A stretch of 64,000 nucleotides of DNA from Mycobacterium sp. 1245111.1 (GTDB taxonomy: Bacteria; Actinomycetota; Actinomycetes; Mycobacteriales; Mycobacteriaceae), in the NCBI RefSeq assembly GCF_001673405.1, contig NZ_LZLV01000095.1, forward strand, positions 1 through 64,000, given 5' to 3'. The notes below the pieces were generated by a model. It made no database searches. It saw only the letters and a program-made list of their open reading frames with translations, and was not told where the DNA came from. This document shows, piece after piece, positions 48,168 to 57,102 of the stretch; positions within the stretch are counted from its first letter, which is position 1; each line of letters opens with the position of its first letter. A program made the position numbers and the translations under genes.

Positions 48168-48329
48168 TGTGACGTCACCAGCAAACAACTAAACCGCGCG
48201 CCGCGCCACACTGGATGGTCAAATCCACCCGCCGCCGTGAGCCCCGCAATCAGGCCCTCTGTCGATCGCCAAACGTCCGGATAGTCCTCATTCACGCGCG
48301 TGGAATACGGCGGAATCGAATATGGCGGG

Positions 48330-48710
48330 TTACCGGGTAAGGTATCCATATTCCCCTGTCGCCCAACGGGTTTCATTTACCTGGCAAGACCCAGAAGTGC
48401 CATCATTGCCCCGCTCGACCTCGACCAGCTGCTCTGTCGTCAGTCGGCCGACACGCGTCTGAACATTCGACCTGCGTACGGTGGCGAGCTTGTCGATCAT
48501 CACATCGCTATCGTGATCGAGTCCCGAAGGCCTTCCGCTTTCGCAGCTGACCCGAATGCGGATGAGCGGAGCGTCTAACAGTGCGGTCGTCAGCGGAGCG
48601 ATCGTTACCGAACTTGTTGCATCGAACAGATCGTCCTGGACGATGACCGCCCGGCGCGGCTTGGTCGCATAGACGTCGCCGGCGACCGTCCAGATTTCCC
48701 CTCGATTCAC
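48330..48710 (-). CDS. MazF-type endoribonuclease toxin with frameshifted C terminus
   Basis: A 126-residue frame. [29 protein letters not shown] and SVTIAPLTT carry the usual MazF Arg and Thr active-site region, and [25 protein letters not shown] is the regular end. After VER the frame runs into a foreign 26-residue tail. Removing one base from the C run at 48409-48412 restores the normal ending [10 protein letters not shown] and a stop at 48377-48379. So a single-base insertion has changed the last helix; activity is uncertain. It overlaps mazE by 4 bp. Confidence 0.85.
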   Translation of the reverse strand: MNRGEIWTVAGDVYATKPRRAVIVQDDLFDATSSVTIAPLTTALLDAPLIRIRVSCESGRPSGLDHDSDVMIDKLATVRRSNVQTRVGRLTTEQLVEVERGNDGTSGSCQVNETRWATGEYGYLTR

Positions 48711-48913
48711 TCCTCATCCCAGTGCGCAGGGATCGCCTCGATGAACGCCTGGGCGTCACCGCTTTCATCTACTCCCGCGGCCAAAGCGGACTGCCGGTGC
48801 GCCTCGGCGGCGAAAGCCTTGGTTCGCACGTCCGGCACCCAGATTTGCACCGGACATAACCCACGCTCCCGCATCCTTCGCCGGTACTCTCCGACCCGTT
48901 CCCGCACCGTCAT
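48707..48913 (-). CDS. MazE-type antitoxin
   Basis: A 68-residue protein, [31 protein letters not shown] then an acidic C-terminal helix ending AHWDEE. It resembles the ribbon-helix-helix antitoxins paired with MazF in mycobacteria. ATG 48913 is preferred: the alternative ATG at 48943 would place the palindrome CATGTACATG (48919-48928) inside the gene. It is translationally coupled to the toxin gene. Confidence 0.88.
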   Translation of the reverse strand: MTVRERVGEYRRRMRERGLCPVQIWVPDVRTKAFAAEAHRQSALAAGVDESGDAQAFIEAIPAHWDEE

Positions 48914-48918
48914 CTCAT

Positions 48919-48928
48919 CATGTACATG
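48919..48928. promoter_or_regulatory. Palindrome at the mazEF promoter
   Basis: CATGTACATG, a perfect 10-bp palindrome 5 bp upstream of mazE, is a candidate operator for autoregulation by MazE/MazEF. Confidence 0.4.
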
Positions 48929-48959
48929 TAACGCATGTTTCATGCCGTTGGAGGCGTAT

Positions 48960-48970
48960 TGGTCTGACCA
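48960..48970. promoter_or_regulatory. GntR/FadR-type operator
   Basis: TGGTCTGACCA fits the FadR-subfamily operator pattern TNGTNNNACNA and lies 38 bp before the GntR gene at 49008, so autoregulation is likely. Confidence 0.5.
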
Positions 48971-49007
48971 CTTGACGTCTTGGCCACTTATCGGGCATGG
49001 TCGTCGT

Positions 49008-49742
49008 ATGGCTTTGCAGCCCGTAACTCGACGATCGATCCCTGAACACGTTTTCGAGCAGATCATGTCGGACGTACTCAGCGGCGAAATGGCGCCCGGA
49101 GAGATTCTCCCCAGCGAGCGCAGACTCGCGGAAGTACTGGGTGTGTCCCGACCGGTGGTCCGTGAGGCGCTCAAGCGTCTCACCGCTGCCGGCCTGGTCG
49201 AGGTCCGGCAGGGGGACGCCACCACCGTGCGGGACTACCGTCGTCACGCAGGCCTGGACCTGCTGCCACGCTTGCTGCTCCGCGGTGGCGATCGTGCTGA
49301 CGAGCTGGACCTCACGGTAGTGCGCAGCATTTTGGAGGCCCGGCTGCACAACGGGCCCAAAGTCGCCGAACTGGCTGCGGAACGCGGCGGCCCTCAGGCG
49401 GCCGGCCTGCTCGACGGCGCCGTGGATGCGCTGGCCGCCGAAGAGGATCCGGTGGAACGCCAGCGCGCCGCGCTGACGTTCTGGGACCACGTCGTCGACG
49501 CCGCCGACTCCATCGTCTTCCGGCTGATGTTCAACACCCTGCGTGCTACCTACGAACCTGCACTTTCGGCCCTTGCCACAGTGATGGCTGCCGAGGTCAG
49601 TCGCCCAGAGCTGTACCGGCAGGTGGCTCAGGCGATCACCGCCGGCGATCCTGCGGATGCCAAACGCGCCGCGACCGAACTGCTCGAGCCTGCCACCTAC
49701 GGCGTGCTCACCGCCCTGTCTGGTTTGGATGAACGGCCATGA
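49008..49742 (+). CDS. GntR/FadR family transcriptional regulator
   Basis: A 244-residue protein. The N-terminal winged helix is [55 protein letters not shown] (about residues 16-70), followed by an all-helical FCD ligand domain. ATG 49008 is chosen since the frame further upstream overlaps mazE. Its TGA overlaps the ATG of the hydroxylase gene, so it probably regulates that gene. Confidence 0.92.
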   Translation: MALQPVTRRSIPEHVFEQIMSDVLSGEMAPGEILPSERRLAEVLGVSRPVVREALKRLTAAGLVEVRQGDATTVRDYRRHAGLDLLPRLLLRGGDRADELDLTVVRSILEARLHNGPKVAELAAERGGPQAAGLLDGAVDALAAEEDPVERQRAALTFWDHVVDAADSIVFRLMFNTLRATYEPALSALATVMAAEVSRPELYRQVAQAITAGDPADAKRAATELLEPATYGVLTALSGLDERP

Positions 49743-50395
49743 CCACATCCGTACGCAGCGGCGTCACCCTGTCCGAGGCGGCCCGGGAGTTTTGGCGCCA
49801 CCCCTCCCCCCTGGTTCTCGCACTGACGTGCGCCGGGGCGTTGACGGCCCGAATCGTCGTCGGCGTCTGGCAGCTCACCGACATCGTGCTGCCGGTACTC
49901 ATGGTCGCCGCCTTTCCGGTTTTCGAGTGGATCATTCATGTCGCGATCCTGCACTGGCGTCCGCGCGGTGTCGGCCGCTTGGCCTTGGACCCTTTGCTGG
50001 CGCGCAAACATCGCGAGCATCATTGCGACCCACGGAAAATTGAGCTCATCTTCATACCGTGGCAGTCGTTGTTCTGGGTGATCCCGACGGCCGTCGCCAT
50101 AGCGTTAGTGGCCTTCCCTCGACTCGGCCTTGGGCTGACGTACCTTGTGGCCATAACCGCCCTCGGGCTGGTCTACGAGTGGACGCATTACCTCATCCAC
50201 ACCGACTACAAGGCGAAAACCAGTCTGTACCGGGCGATTTGGCGCAATCACCGACGGCACCACTTTAAGAACGAGCACTACTGGTTCACCGTCACCACCA
50301 CCGGAACTGCCGACCGGCTGCTCGGCACGTACCCGGACCAGTCAACGGTATCGACCTCTCCGACAGCCAAAAATCTGCACGGTGCTACGCGCTGA
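49739..50395 (+). CDS. Sterol desaturase / fatty acid hydroxylase family membrane protein
   Basis: A 218-residue membrane protein with the eight-histidine di-iron pattern: [31 protein letters not shown] and [13 protein letters not shown]. Family members are O2-dependent hydroxylases or desaturases of sterols, carotenoids or fatty acids. Hydrophobic segments are at about residues 25-45, 50-70 and 105-150. It starts by ATGA overlap with the GntR gene. Confidence 0.88.
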   Translation: MTTSVRSGVTLSEAAREFWRHPSPLVLALTCAGALTARIVVGVWQLTDIVLPVLMVAAFPVFEWIIHVAILHWRPRGVGRLALDPLLARKHREHHCDPRKIELIFIPWQSLFWVIPTAVAIALVAFPRLGLGLTYLVAITALGLVYEWTHYLIHTDYKAKTSLYRAIWRNHRRHHFKNEHYWFTVTTTGTADRLLGTYPDQSTVSTSPTAKNLHGATR

Positions 50396-50764
50396 GGCAG
50401 TGCATCCTGCTTTCCCTGTGCACCTTCAGGTTTCGATCGCCCGTCAAGTCACCTCCTGCACGTCGAGGTTCTCGATCCGGCTACCCGGGGAGCATTCGAA
50501 CGTCGCATCCCAGAACGCGGTGACCGCTTGGCGGCCCACAAGGCGGCGTGCTCCCGGGTGCAGCGGACTCTGGTCCTCACGGCGCGGGACCTCCCGCTCT
50601 GTCCGTCTAGTGTGGGCGCACTGCAGACCGGACACCGCACCTTGAGTGCTGCTGCTGGACACGCCAGCCCCGCGTCGAAAACAATGCTGTGGTGCGTGAT
50701 CTCACTGACGACGAGGGCCGGCAGCGGATCGCCTGGTTGGCGGGCGAGGACCTTCCCGCCGGAC
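50396..50764. other. Region without a supported gene
   Basis: About 370 bp lie between the hydroxylase gene and the hypothetical gene at 50765. Several GC-driven frames cross it on both strands, none with a recognised domain or good start. It could hold a decayed gene. Confidence 0.4.
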
Positions 50765-51430
50765 ATGACCCATCACGAACTGCACCAGCGGGCCGTCGAA
50801 CTCGGACTGCGAGAGCCCGCCGTCGTGAACGGGGTCAATCTCGACGAGTTGGCGGTCACCACCGGACAATCGCTCGGATTCGCTGAGGTGCCGAGAGAAC
50901 CGTGGCGCAGGGTGCGGTGGGCTGAGGTCGGCCGGCGCGCCGATTTCGAAGTTTGGGCGGTGACGGGCCGTTGGGCCCATCAGCGCTACGTCCCGCAGGA
51001 ACAGTGGGACGATCCCAAGGTGCTCCCGCCCGACAGCGACCCTCGGATCGGTCCCATTGAGCAGTCGAGCTGGCCCGTGACGTTGCTGCCACCCGCGGAG
51101 GGATCACTGGACGAGGAGAGCCTGCGGGCACTGGTCGCGGCGCTAAGCCGCCACACTCCCCCTGCAGCCCTGGCGCACTGCGACTTCTTCTTCGGGTGCC
51201 CACCGTTGTACGACGGGCCGAGGATGTTCACCGGAGACCTGCGCGAGGTGCGATCCCTTGTCGACGACACCGGCTATACGCCGAACAACTTCTGGCCATC
51301 CGACCGATCCTGGCTGGTATATACCGATCACGACCTGTGCGCGACACGGGTCAGCGGATCGACCGAGCTGATCGCCGCACTGACGACGGCTGACGGCCTG
51401 GACTCGGTGCTTTGCGGGCCGCTGTCGTAG
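50765..51430 (+). CDS. Hypothetical protein
   Basis: A 221-residue soluble protein with no family I recognise. It begins THHELHQRAVELGLREPAV. A middle part is rich in Trp and Arg (EPWRRVRWAEV, VWAVTGRWAHQRYV), and the end has FFFGCPPLYDG, PNNFWPSDRSWLVYTDHDLCATRVSG. The aromatic end block looks like a well-folded domain. ATG 50765 is a conservative start; the frame stays open upstream to about 50528, so the protein may be longer. Confidence 0.6.
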   Translation: MTHHELHQRAVELGLREPAVVNGVNLDELAVTTGQSLGFAEVPREPWRRVRWAEVGRRADFEVWAVTGRWAHQRYVPQEQWDDPKVLPPDSDPRIGPIEQSSWPVTLLPPAEGSLDEESLRALVAALSRHTPPAALAHCDFFFGCPPLYDGPRMFTGDLREVRSLVDDTGYTPNNFWPSDRSWLVYTDHDLCATRVSGSTELIAALTTADGLDSVLCGPLS

Positions 51431-51500
51431 CGAACATTGAATCGGAAAAGGCCTACACGTTTTTCACCTGTGCCACAATATTTTTCGCCATGGAGGACCG

Positions 51501-53204
51501 ATGCCGGATATGAGCCCGGTCGCCGAATACGACTTCATCATCGTGGGAGCAGGCAGCGCGGGCTGCCTGCTCGCCAACCGGCTCAGCGCCAACCCGGATC
51601 ACCGCGTGCTGTTGATCGAGGCCGGCGGCAAAGATGACTGGTTCTGGATCAAGGTGCCCGTGGGCTATCTGTACACGATCGCTAACCCCCGCACCGACTG
51701 GTGTTTCACGACAGAGGCCGACCCAGGCCTGGCCGGCCGCAGCATTCACTACGCGCGCGGCCGTGTGATCGGAGGCTGCTCGTCGATCAACGCCATGATC
51801 CACATGCGGGGTCAGGCAAGCGATTACGCCCTGTGGGCACAGGCCACCGGTGACGAGCGATGGCTGTGGGGCGGCTCGAACCGGCCCGGCGAAACGCTGG
51901 CGATCTACAAAGAATTGGAAGACTACTTCGGCGGAGCCGACGACTGGCACGGTGTCGGTGGTGAGATCCGCGTTGAGCGGCCGCGCGTGCGCTGGAAGAT
52001 TCTGGACGCCTGGCAGGCCGCCGCCGCCCAGGTGGGCATTGCGCCAATCGAAGAATTCAATCGGGGCGACAACACCGGCTCTGCGTACTTCCACGTCAAC
52101 CAACGGCGCGGCCGCCGCTGGTCGATGGCTGATGCCTTCCTGCATCCCGTCGCCCACCGACCGAATCTCACGGTCTACATACAGACCCAGGCCTTGCAGC
52201 TTCTGATGGATGACCAGGTCCACGAGGATCAGCGGCGCGGTGCCTGGACCACCGCGCAGCGCCGCGCCGTCGGCCTGCGGCTGCTCAAAGGCGGCCACAT
52301 CATCGACGTCAGAGCCCGTCAAGAGGTGATCCTCAGCGCCGGAGCAATTGGCTCGCCGCATCTGATGCAGGTCTCGGGTCTAGGGCCGGCTGGGCTGCTC
52401 ACCCAGCATCAGGTGCCAGTTGCTGTCGACCTGCCAGGCGTCGGTGAAAACCTCCAGGACCACCTGCAGATTCGAACGATCTTTCGGGTGCAGGGCGCCC
52501 GGACCGTCAACACGCTGTACCGGAATTGGATCACCCGCGGCGGCATGGGATTTCAGTACCTGATGTTGCGATCGGGCCCCATGACCATGCCGCCCTCGAC
52601 GCTCGGTGCCTTCGCCAAGAGCGACCCCGCGCTGTCCAGTCCAGATATGGAGTGGCATGTGCAGCCCTTGTCGTTGGCGAAGTTCGGCGATCCACTGCAT
52701 CATTTCGGCGCGATCACTCCCTCGGTCTGCAATCTGCGCCCCAGCTCGCGCGGCCACGTGCGGATGGCCAAGGCAGATCCCCTGACCGCCCCGAAGATTC
52801 ACTGCAATTACCTATCGACTGACGCCGATCGTCTTACCGCCGTGCGCGGCCTCCGGATGACCCGGCAGATCATGGCGGCGCCGGCTCTCGCCCGCTACCG
52901 CCCGCAAGAGATGCTTCCCGGCCCGGAACTGGTGAGCGACGACGAATTGCAGAGGGCGGCCGGTGAACTGGGTACGACAATTTTCCACCCGGTGGGTACC
53001 TGCGCGATGGGAGCCTTTGACGCCCACGGTCGGCCGCGTTCATCCACCGCCGTGCTCGACACCGACTGCCGTGTGTACCGCGTCGCCGGTCTTCGAGTGG
53101 TCGATGCGTCGGCGATGCCCACCATCACCTCTGGCAACACAAACGCGCCGGTGATGCTCATAGCAGAGCGCGCAGCGCGGGCGATTATGGGACACAGCGG
53201 CTAG
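51501..53204 (+). CDS. GMC family FAD-dependent oxidoreductase
   Basis: A 567-residue protein. The FAD dinucleotide motif is FIIVGAGSAGCLLANRLSAN (about residues 12-31), GMC signature 1 is around GRVIGGCSSINAMIHMRG, and signature 2 is around GAIGSPHLMQVSGLGP. The C-terminal catalytic block is FHPVGTCAMG ... VVDASAMPTITSGNTNAPVMLIAERAA. Such choline-dehydrogenase-like enzymes oxidise alcohols; the substrate is unknown. GGAGGA precedes the ATG. Confidence 0.93.
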   Translation: MPDMSPVAEYDFIIVGAGSAGCLLANRLSANPDHRVLLIEAGGKDDWFWIKVPVGYLYTIANPRTDWCFTTEADPGLAGRSIHYARGRVIGGCSSINAMIHMRGQASDYALWAQATGDERWLWGGSNRPGETLAIYKELEDYFGGADDWHGVGGEIRVERPRVRWKILDAWQAAAAQVGIAPIEEFNRGDNTGSAYFHVNQRRGRRWSMADAFLHPVAHRPNLTVYIQTQALQLLMDDQVHEDQRRGAWTTAQRRAVGLRLLKGGHIIDVRARQEVILSAGAIGSPHLMQVSGLGPAGLLTQHQVPVAVDLPGVGENLQDHLQIRTIFRVQGARTVNTLYRNWITRGGMGFQYLMLRSGPMTMPPSTLGAFAKSDPALSSPDMEWHVQPLSLAKFGDPLHHFGAITPSVCNLRPSSRGHVRMAKADPLTAPKIHCNYLSTDADRLTAVRGLRMTRQIMAAPALARYRPQEMLPGPELVSDDELQRAAGELGTTIFHPVGTCAMGAFDAHGRPRSSTAVLDTDCRVYRVAGLRVVDASAMPTITSGNTNAPVMLIAERAARAIMGHSG

Positions 53205-53312
53205 CAACCACACATCAAGCTGGTCGCCCTGGCCTCTGCCGCTCCCCTGCTGTCGGATTGAGGCTTGGTCATTCGTCGTAAAGGTAAAAGACGGATCGAC
53301 CAAGGAGTATCG

Positions 53313-53822
53313 ATGCCCACATCAGGTTCTGCGAACGCACCAGGATTGTCAGCCGCGATCACCACCCTGCGTGCCGCCGCGAAAAATGCCGACGCCGGAA
53401 TCCTCGCGCCGATTCTGGCTCCCGACGTCGTCTTTCACAGTCCGTTGACCTCGCGCATCCACTTCGAGGGCAGAGACGAAGTCGTGGCGCTGCACCGCGA
53501 TATCTTCGCGGTCATCGAAAACCTATCCACTACCGAGCCGCTGATTCGCGGCAACACAGGAGTGTTCACGTTCAGCGGAACCGTGCGCGGACTGCAACTC
53601 GATGCCATGAATCTGGTCCGCGCCGACGACCACGGAAAGCTGGTCGAATTCACTATCTTTGCCCGACCATTGCCCGCGGTGGCAACACTTTTCGCGACGT
53701 TGCCCCCCAGAGTCACGACACGGCGTCGCGGACGCGCGAAGGGCGCGCTCGTCGCCGCGCTCGCCAGCCCCCTCGGTTTCGCCCTGCGAACTGCCGACGT
53801 CTTCGTGCCCAGGTTCATCTAG
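53313..53822 (+). CDS. NTF2/SnoaL-like protein
   Basis: A 169-residue protein. LAPILAPDVVFHSPLTSRIHFEGRDEVVALHRDIFAV (about residues 31-67) is a typical SnoaL-type start, and KLVEFTIFARPLPAVATLFA is a late strand-helix pair. The C-terminal Arg/Ala-rich extension is longer than usual. ATG 53313 has AAGGAG 6-7 bp upstream. It may act with the LolA-like gene that starts 8 bp downstream. Confidence 0.82.
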   Translation: MPTSGSANAPGLSAAITTLRAAAKNADAGILAPILAPDVVFHSPLTSRIHFEGRDEVVALHRDIFAVIENLSTTEPLIRGNTGVFTFSGTVRGLQLDAMNLVRADDHGKLVEFTIFARPLPAVATLFATLPPRVTTRRRGRAKGALVAALASPLGFALRTADVFVPRFI

Positions 53823-53829
53823 GCAGCAC

Positions 53830-54564
53830 ATGATGAACGGATTACTTGACGATGTGCTCGCCACCCATGGGGGCTTGGAACGGTGGCGCGCGGTCACCGC
53901 TCTCACCGTCCATGCCACGTTCGGCGGTTTGCTGCGAACCCGCTTCCCCGGAAACCGAATGACCAACGTCACTGCTCGCGTTCGGATGGCGGACCAGCTC
54001 ACGGTGTTGTACGGCTTCCCGCGAGACGACCTACAGGCCATATTCGAGCACGGTGACGTTCGAATCGAAACCAGCGACGGGCGACTGGTTGCGGCTCGCT
54101 CCAACGCGCGCAACGCCTTCACGGGTGTGGGAGCCGTGCGCCGCGCCGTGCGTTGGGACGGGCTCGACGCCGCCTATTTCGCCGGGTACGCCTTCTGGAA
54201 CTACTTCAGCACCCCACTGCTACTCGCCCGCGACGACATCAAGGTCATCGAAGCCGGCGCCTGGCAAGAAGCGGGAAAACGGTGGCACCGCCTTGAGGTC
54301 AGCTTTCCCGGCCACCTTCACACCCATTCCCCACGGCAGACTTTCTACGTCGACGACGACGGGCTTCTTCGCCGACACGACTACACCGCACAACCGGTCG
54401 GGCCGTGGGCGCGCGCCGCCCATTATTGTGACCATCACCGGCAATTCGGCGGGCTAGTCTTTCCCACCCGCCGGCGGGTACGCCCACGAGGCCGCCGTAA
54501 CCGATCTCTACCCGCGCCAACGCTGGTCGCACTAGACATCGACTACATCGATATCGAGAACTGA
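53830..54564 (+). CDS. Unrecognised LolA-like protein, paralogue B
   Basis: About 244 residues, MMNGLLDDVLATHGGLERWRAV. It shares with the gene at 46784 the blocks GLLRTRFPGNRM, RIETSDGR, YFAGYAFWNYFSTPLLL, RQTFYVDDDGLLRRHDY and FPTRRRVRPRG, with similarity over the full length. No signal peptide or metal motif is seen, so the fold call is inference. ATG 53830 and 53833 are both possible. Confidence 0.8.
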   Translation: MMNGLLDDVLATHGGLERWRAVTALTVHATFGGLLRTRFPGNRMTNVTARVRMADQLTVLYGFPRDDLQAIFEHGDVRIETSDGRLVAARSNARNAFTGVGAVRRAVRWDGLDAAYFAGYAFWNYFSTPLLLARDDIKVIEAGAWQEAGKRWHRLEVSFPGHLHTHSPRQTFYVDDDGLLRRHDYTAQPVGPWARAAHYCDHHRQFGGLVFPTRRRVRPRGRRNRSLPAPTLVALDIDYIDIEN

Positions 54565-54615
54565 CACCTGAGCGCAATCGCTAACCCCCTTTTGTCCACG
54601 GCCTCTACCGCGCCG

Positions 54616-55287
54616 TCACCGGAAGATGTTGACGCTCTGGGGTAGTCGAAGCGGTGCTGGATCAGCCCGGCCGGTGGCCGCGAGCAGGAAATCGTATGCA
54701 GCTATCCCCGTTTGCTGTGTGAAATCACGGGCCGGTACGGCCAGAAGCCGTGCGAGAGCGGGTTCGGTGCGGGCGGTGGCGTCTCGTAGCAGCGCGCCGA
54801 GCACGAAGTCCAGGCTGGCGTAGAGGCCTGGGCCGGCGTCACTCGACAAACCCAAGGCGGCGCGGACGTCGTCGCCGTGGACATGGGCGTCCTGCAGCAG
54901 TGCATGGATGCCTTGGCCCAGTGTGAGACCGGGCACCGGACTGGGCGCGCGCCAGGCCGAATCGTCGAGCACCGTCGCCAGCTGGGCGATTGAAGCCACA
55001 GCGATGTCTAGTTGTGTCGCGAGCACCGCCGGGAATTCGCCACGCAGGGCCGTTGCCTGGTCGTCCGGCGTGCGAGTGCCGATGGTGCCGCTGACCATGT
55101 CGGTCGCCTGCCCGACGACGTGCGCGGCGACGTCGCGCACCTGCCACCCGATGCAGCGAGTTTCACGGGTCCAGTCTGAATTACGTAGTGGGGCAATAAG
55201 TTCAGCGAACGAACGGTATTCGTAGACCAGGCCGGTGAGTGTGCGGTGACGGTCGGGCCCCAGCCGCGTCATCGACGACGTCGTCAT
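54616..55287 (-). CDS. DinB/maleylpyruvate-isomerase-like (mycothiol-dependent type) protein
   Basis: A 223-residue four-helix protein of the TIGR03083 type. TRETRCIGWQVRDVAAHVVGQATDMVSG (about residues 39-66) carries the first His, and HALLQDAHVHGDDVRAALGL (about 128-147) the HxxD-type metal ligands. Related enzymes use mycothiol or are uncharacterised. The ATG overlaps the end of the upstream LLM oxidoreductase gene by 4 bp. Confidence 0.87.
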   Translation of the reverse strand: MTTSSMTRLGPDRHRTLTGLVYEYRSFAELIAPLRNSDWTRETRCIGWQVRDVAAHVVGQATDMVSGTIGTRTPDDQATALRGEFPAVLATQLDIAVASIAQLATVLDDSAWRAPSPVPGLTLGQGIHALLQDAHVHGDDVRAALGLSSDAGPGLYASLDFVLGALLRDATARTEPALARLLAVPARDFTQQTGIAAYDFLLAATGRADPAPLRLPQSVNIFR

Positions 55288-56234
55288 GCCAGTGCGTCTT
55301 TGACCGCTCGCAACTGCTTCAATTGCTCGACGAACCCGTCTGGCCCCAGCACACCCACGCGGCAGACCAGATGCCGGGCGCCGGCATCGACGAAGCTCGC
55401 CAACCGGCCGGCGACGGCATCGGGCGTCCCTGTTGCAAATGTTTGGATCTGCTCGACGGCCTCGATGCCGAATCCATATGTCTCGGTAGCGAAGTAGTCC
55501 AGCGCGGCGCGCCCCCCGTCGGCATCATTGGTCACCAAAACGGTGACGAACAGCGCCGGTGTGACGGCGTCGGGGGCGCGCTCAGCGCGCGCGGCTGCGG
55601 TGCGCACCTCCGCCAGGCCCGATCGATAGTCCTGCGGTCGAGGAGGATACGGCAACCATCCGTCGTAAATGCCGCCTGCACGGGCCCTCGCGATGGGCGT
55701 ATCGCCCGCCAGCCATACCGGCGGACCGGCCGCACTGAACGGCGTGATGCCAGCCGGAATGTTGTCTAAGTGCAGGACCGCCCCGTGAAATGAGCTGTTC
55801 TCCTTGGTATTCCAGAGTTGGCGCCACAATGCGACGGTGTCGTCGAGACGCGCAAATCGTCGTGCCCACGGCACTTCGGAGGCAGCGTATTCCACCTCCG
55901 ACAGTCCGGGGAAGCCGGCGCCGACCGCCACCGCCAGCCGCCCCTGCGACAGCTGATCGATGGAAGCCAGCACTCGCGCCGTCTGCACCGGGCGCCGCAG
56001 CGCCGGTTGCAGGGCGGCGGTGCCCAGGATGATCCGGTCGGTGACGGCGGCCGCCGCCGACAGGAACGTCAACGCTTCGATTCGCGGCCGCACTAACGAG
56101 TCGTTGGCCCACAGCGAGTCGAACCCCAAATCCTCCACCGCGCGGGCGCAGTCGAGAAGCCGGCGAAGATCGGCGCCGGCCCACGGTTCGGCGGCCAGCG
56201 GCGGGATGACACCAACGCGAACAGTCTGATCCAT
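55284..56234 (-). CDS. LLM class flavin-dependent oxidoreductase
   Basis: A 316-residue luciferase-like TIM barrel. LLDCARAVEDLGFDSLWANDSLVRPRIEALTFLSAAAAVTDRIILGTAAL (about residues 25-75) and SQGRLAVAVGAGF (about 94-106) are typical. In mycobacteria most such proteins use F420 rather than FMN. It forms an operon with the DinB-like gene and is divergent from the XRE regulator at 56320. Confidence 0.9.
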   Translation of the reverse strand: MDQTVRVGVIPPLAAEPWAGADLRRLLDCARAVEDLGFDSLWANDSLVRPRIEALTFLSAAAAVTDRIILGTAALQPALRRPVQTARVLASIDQLSQGRLAVAVGAGFPGLSEVEYAASEVPWARRFARLDDTVALWRQLWNTKENSSFHGAVLHLDNIPAGITPFSAAGPPVWLAGDTPIARARAGGIYDGWLPYPPRPQDYRSGLAEVRTAAARAERAPDAVTPALFVTVLVTNDADGGRAALDYFATETYGFGIEAVEQIQTFATGTPDAVAGRLASFVDAGARHLVCRVGVLGPDGFVEQLKQLRAVKDALA

Positions 56235-56319
56235 GCCGTGATCGTGACGTCAGCGCTGGTGCTCAGCAATTCCCGCCAAGGAATAGCGGTCAGCGCCGGA
56301 AATGGGTTGACTGGGTTGC

Positions 56320-57102
56320 ATGACTGTTTCAGCGCCGCCTGAATTCGGCACGGCACTGCGCGAATGGCGCACCCGGCGCCGACTCAGCCAAATCGACCTG
56401 GCCATCGACGCCGGCACCACCCAGCGACACGTGAGTTTTCTGGAGCAAGGCCGGTCGGCACCGGGCCGTGACATTGTGAGCCGGTTGGCGGACTCGCTGC
56501 AGCTGACTCTGCGGCAACGGAACGCGCTGCTGTCGACGGCGGGATTTGCGCCGGCGCATCCGGAGTCAGCGCCGGAAGCTCCGCTGCTGCAACCGGTTCG
56601 CGAGGCGCTTCAGCATGTCCTCAACGGCCACCTCCCCTACCCCGCGATCGTCATGGACGGTTTCGGCGAGCTAGTTGCTGCCAACGGCGCTTTTGGCTTG
56701 TTGACCGAAGGGGTGGCTGAGTCGCTACTTCAGCCCCCGATCAACGTGTTACGGGTCGCGCTGCACCCGGACGGCATGGCGGCGCGCATTGTGAACCTCG
56801 ACGATTGGCGACGCCACATCTTGCATGGTCTGCGCGAGCGTGGGCCGCATCCGCGCATCGATGCCCTGATCGAGGAACTCGAGGGCTACGGTGTCCCGAC
56901 GCCGGGCGGCCGGCCCGTCGAATCGCTGGGTTTCGCAGTGCCGCTACACCTGCGCTCCGCCGACGGCGAGGTGCGGCTGGTCGCGACGATCTCGACGTTC
57001 GTGACGGCGCTGGATGTCACGGTTTCCGAGCTGCGGTTGGAGGCGTTTCTGCCCGCCGATCGCGAGACCGCCACAATTCTCGCTCGCCGTGAGAGTGGCT
57101 AA
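56320..57102 (+). CDS. XRE family regulator with MmyB-like ligand domain
   Basis: A 260-residue protein. The N-terminal helix-turn-helix is LREWRTRRRLSQIDLAIDAGTTQRHVSFLEQGRSAPGRDIVSRLADSLQL (about residues 9-58), followed by a PAS-like MmyB ligand domain (YPAIVMDGFGELVAANGAFGLL; VSELRLEAFLPADRETATIL). Such regulators usually control the adjacent oxidoreductase, here the divergent LLM operon across an 85-bp gap. It overlaps the convergent multicopper oxidase gene by 4 bp. Confidence 0.9.
   Translation: MTVSAPPEFGTALREWRTRRRLSQIDLAIDAGTTQRHVSFLEQGRSAPGRDIVSRLADSLQLTLRQRNALLSTAGFAPAHPESAPEAPLLQPVREALQHVLNGHLPYPAIVMDGFGELVAANGAFGLLTEGVAESLLQPPINVLRVALHPDGMAARIVNLDDWRRHILHGLRERGPHPRIDALIEELEGYGVPTPGGRPVESLGFAVPLHLRSADGEVRLVATISTFVTALDVTVSELRLEAFLPADRETATILARRESG

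Noticed and set aside
50689..50886. Plus-strand frame starting VRDLTDDEGRQRIAWLAGEDLPAG
   Set aside because: It looks protein-like at first but turns into Arg-rich GC-driven sequence and overlaps the better-supported frame at 50765.
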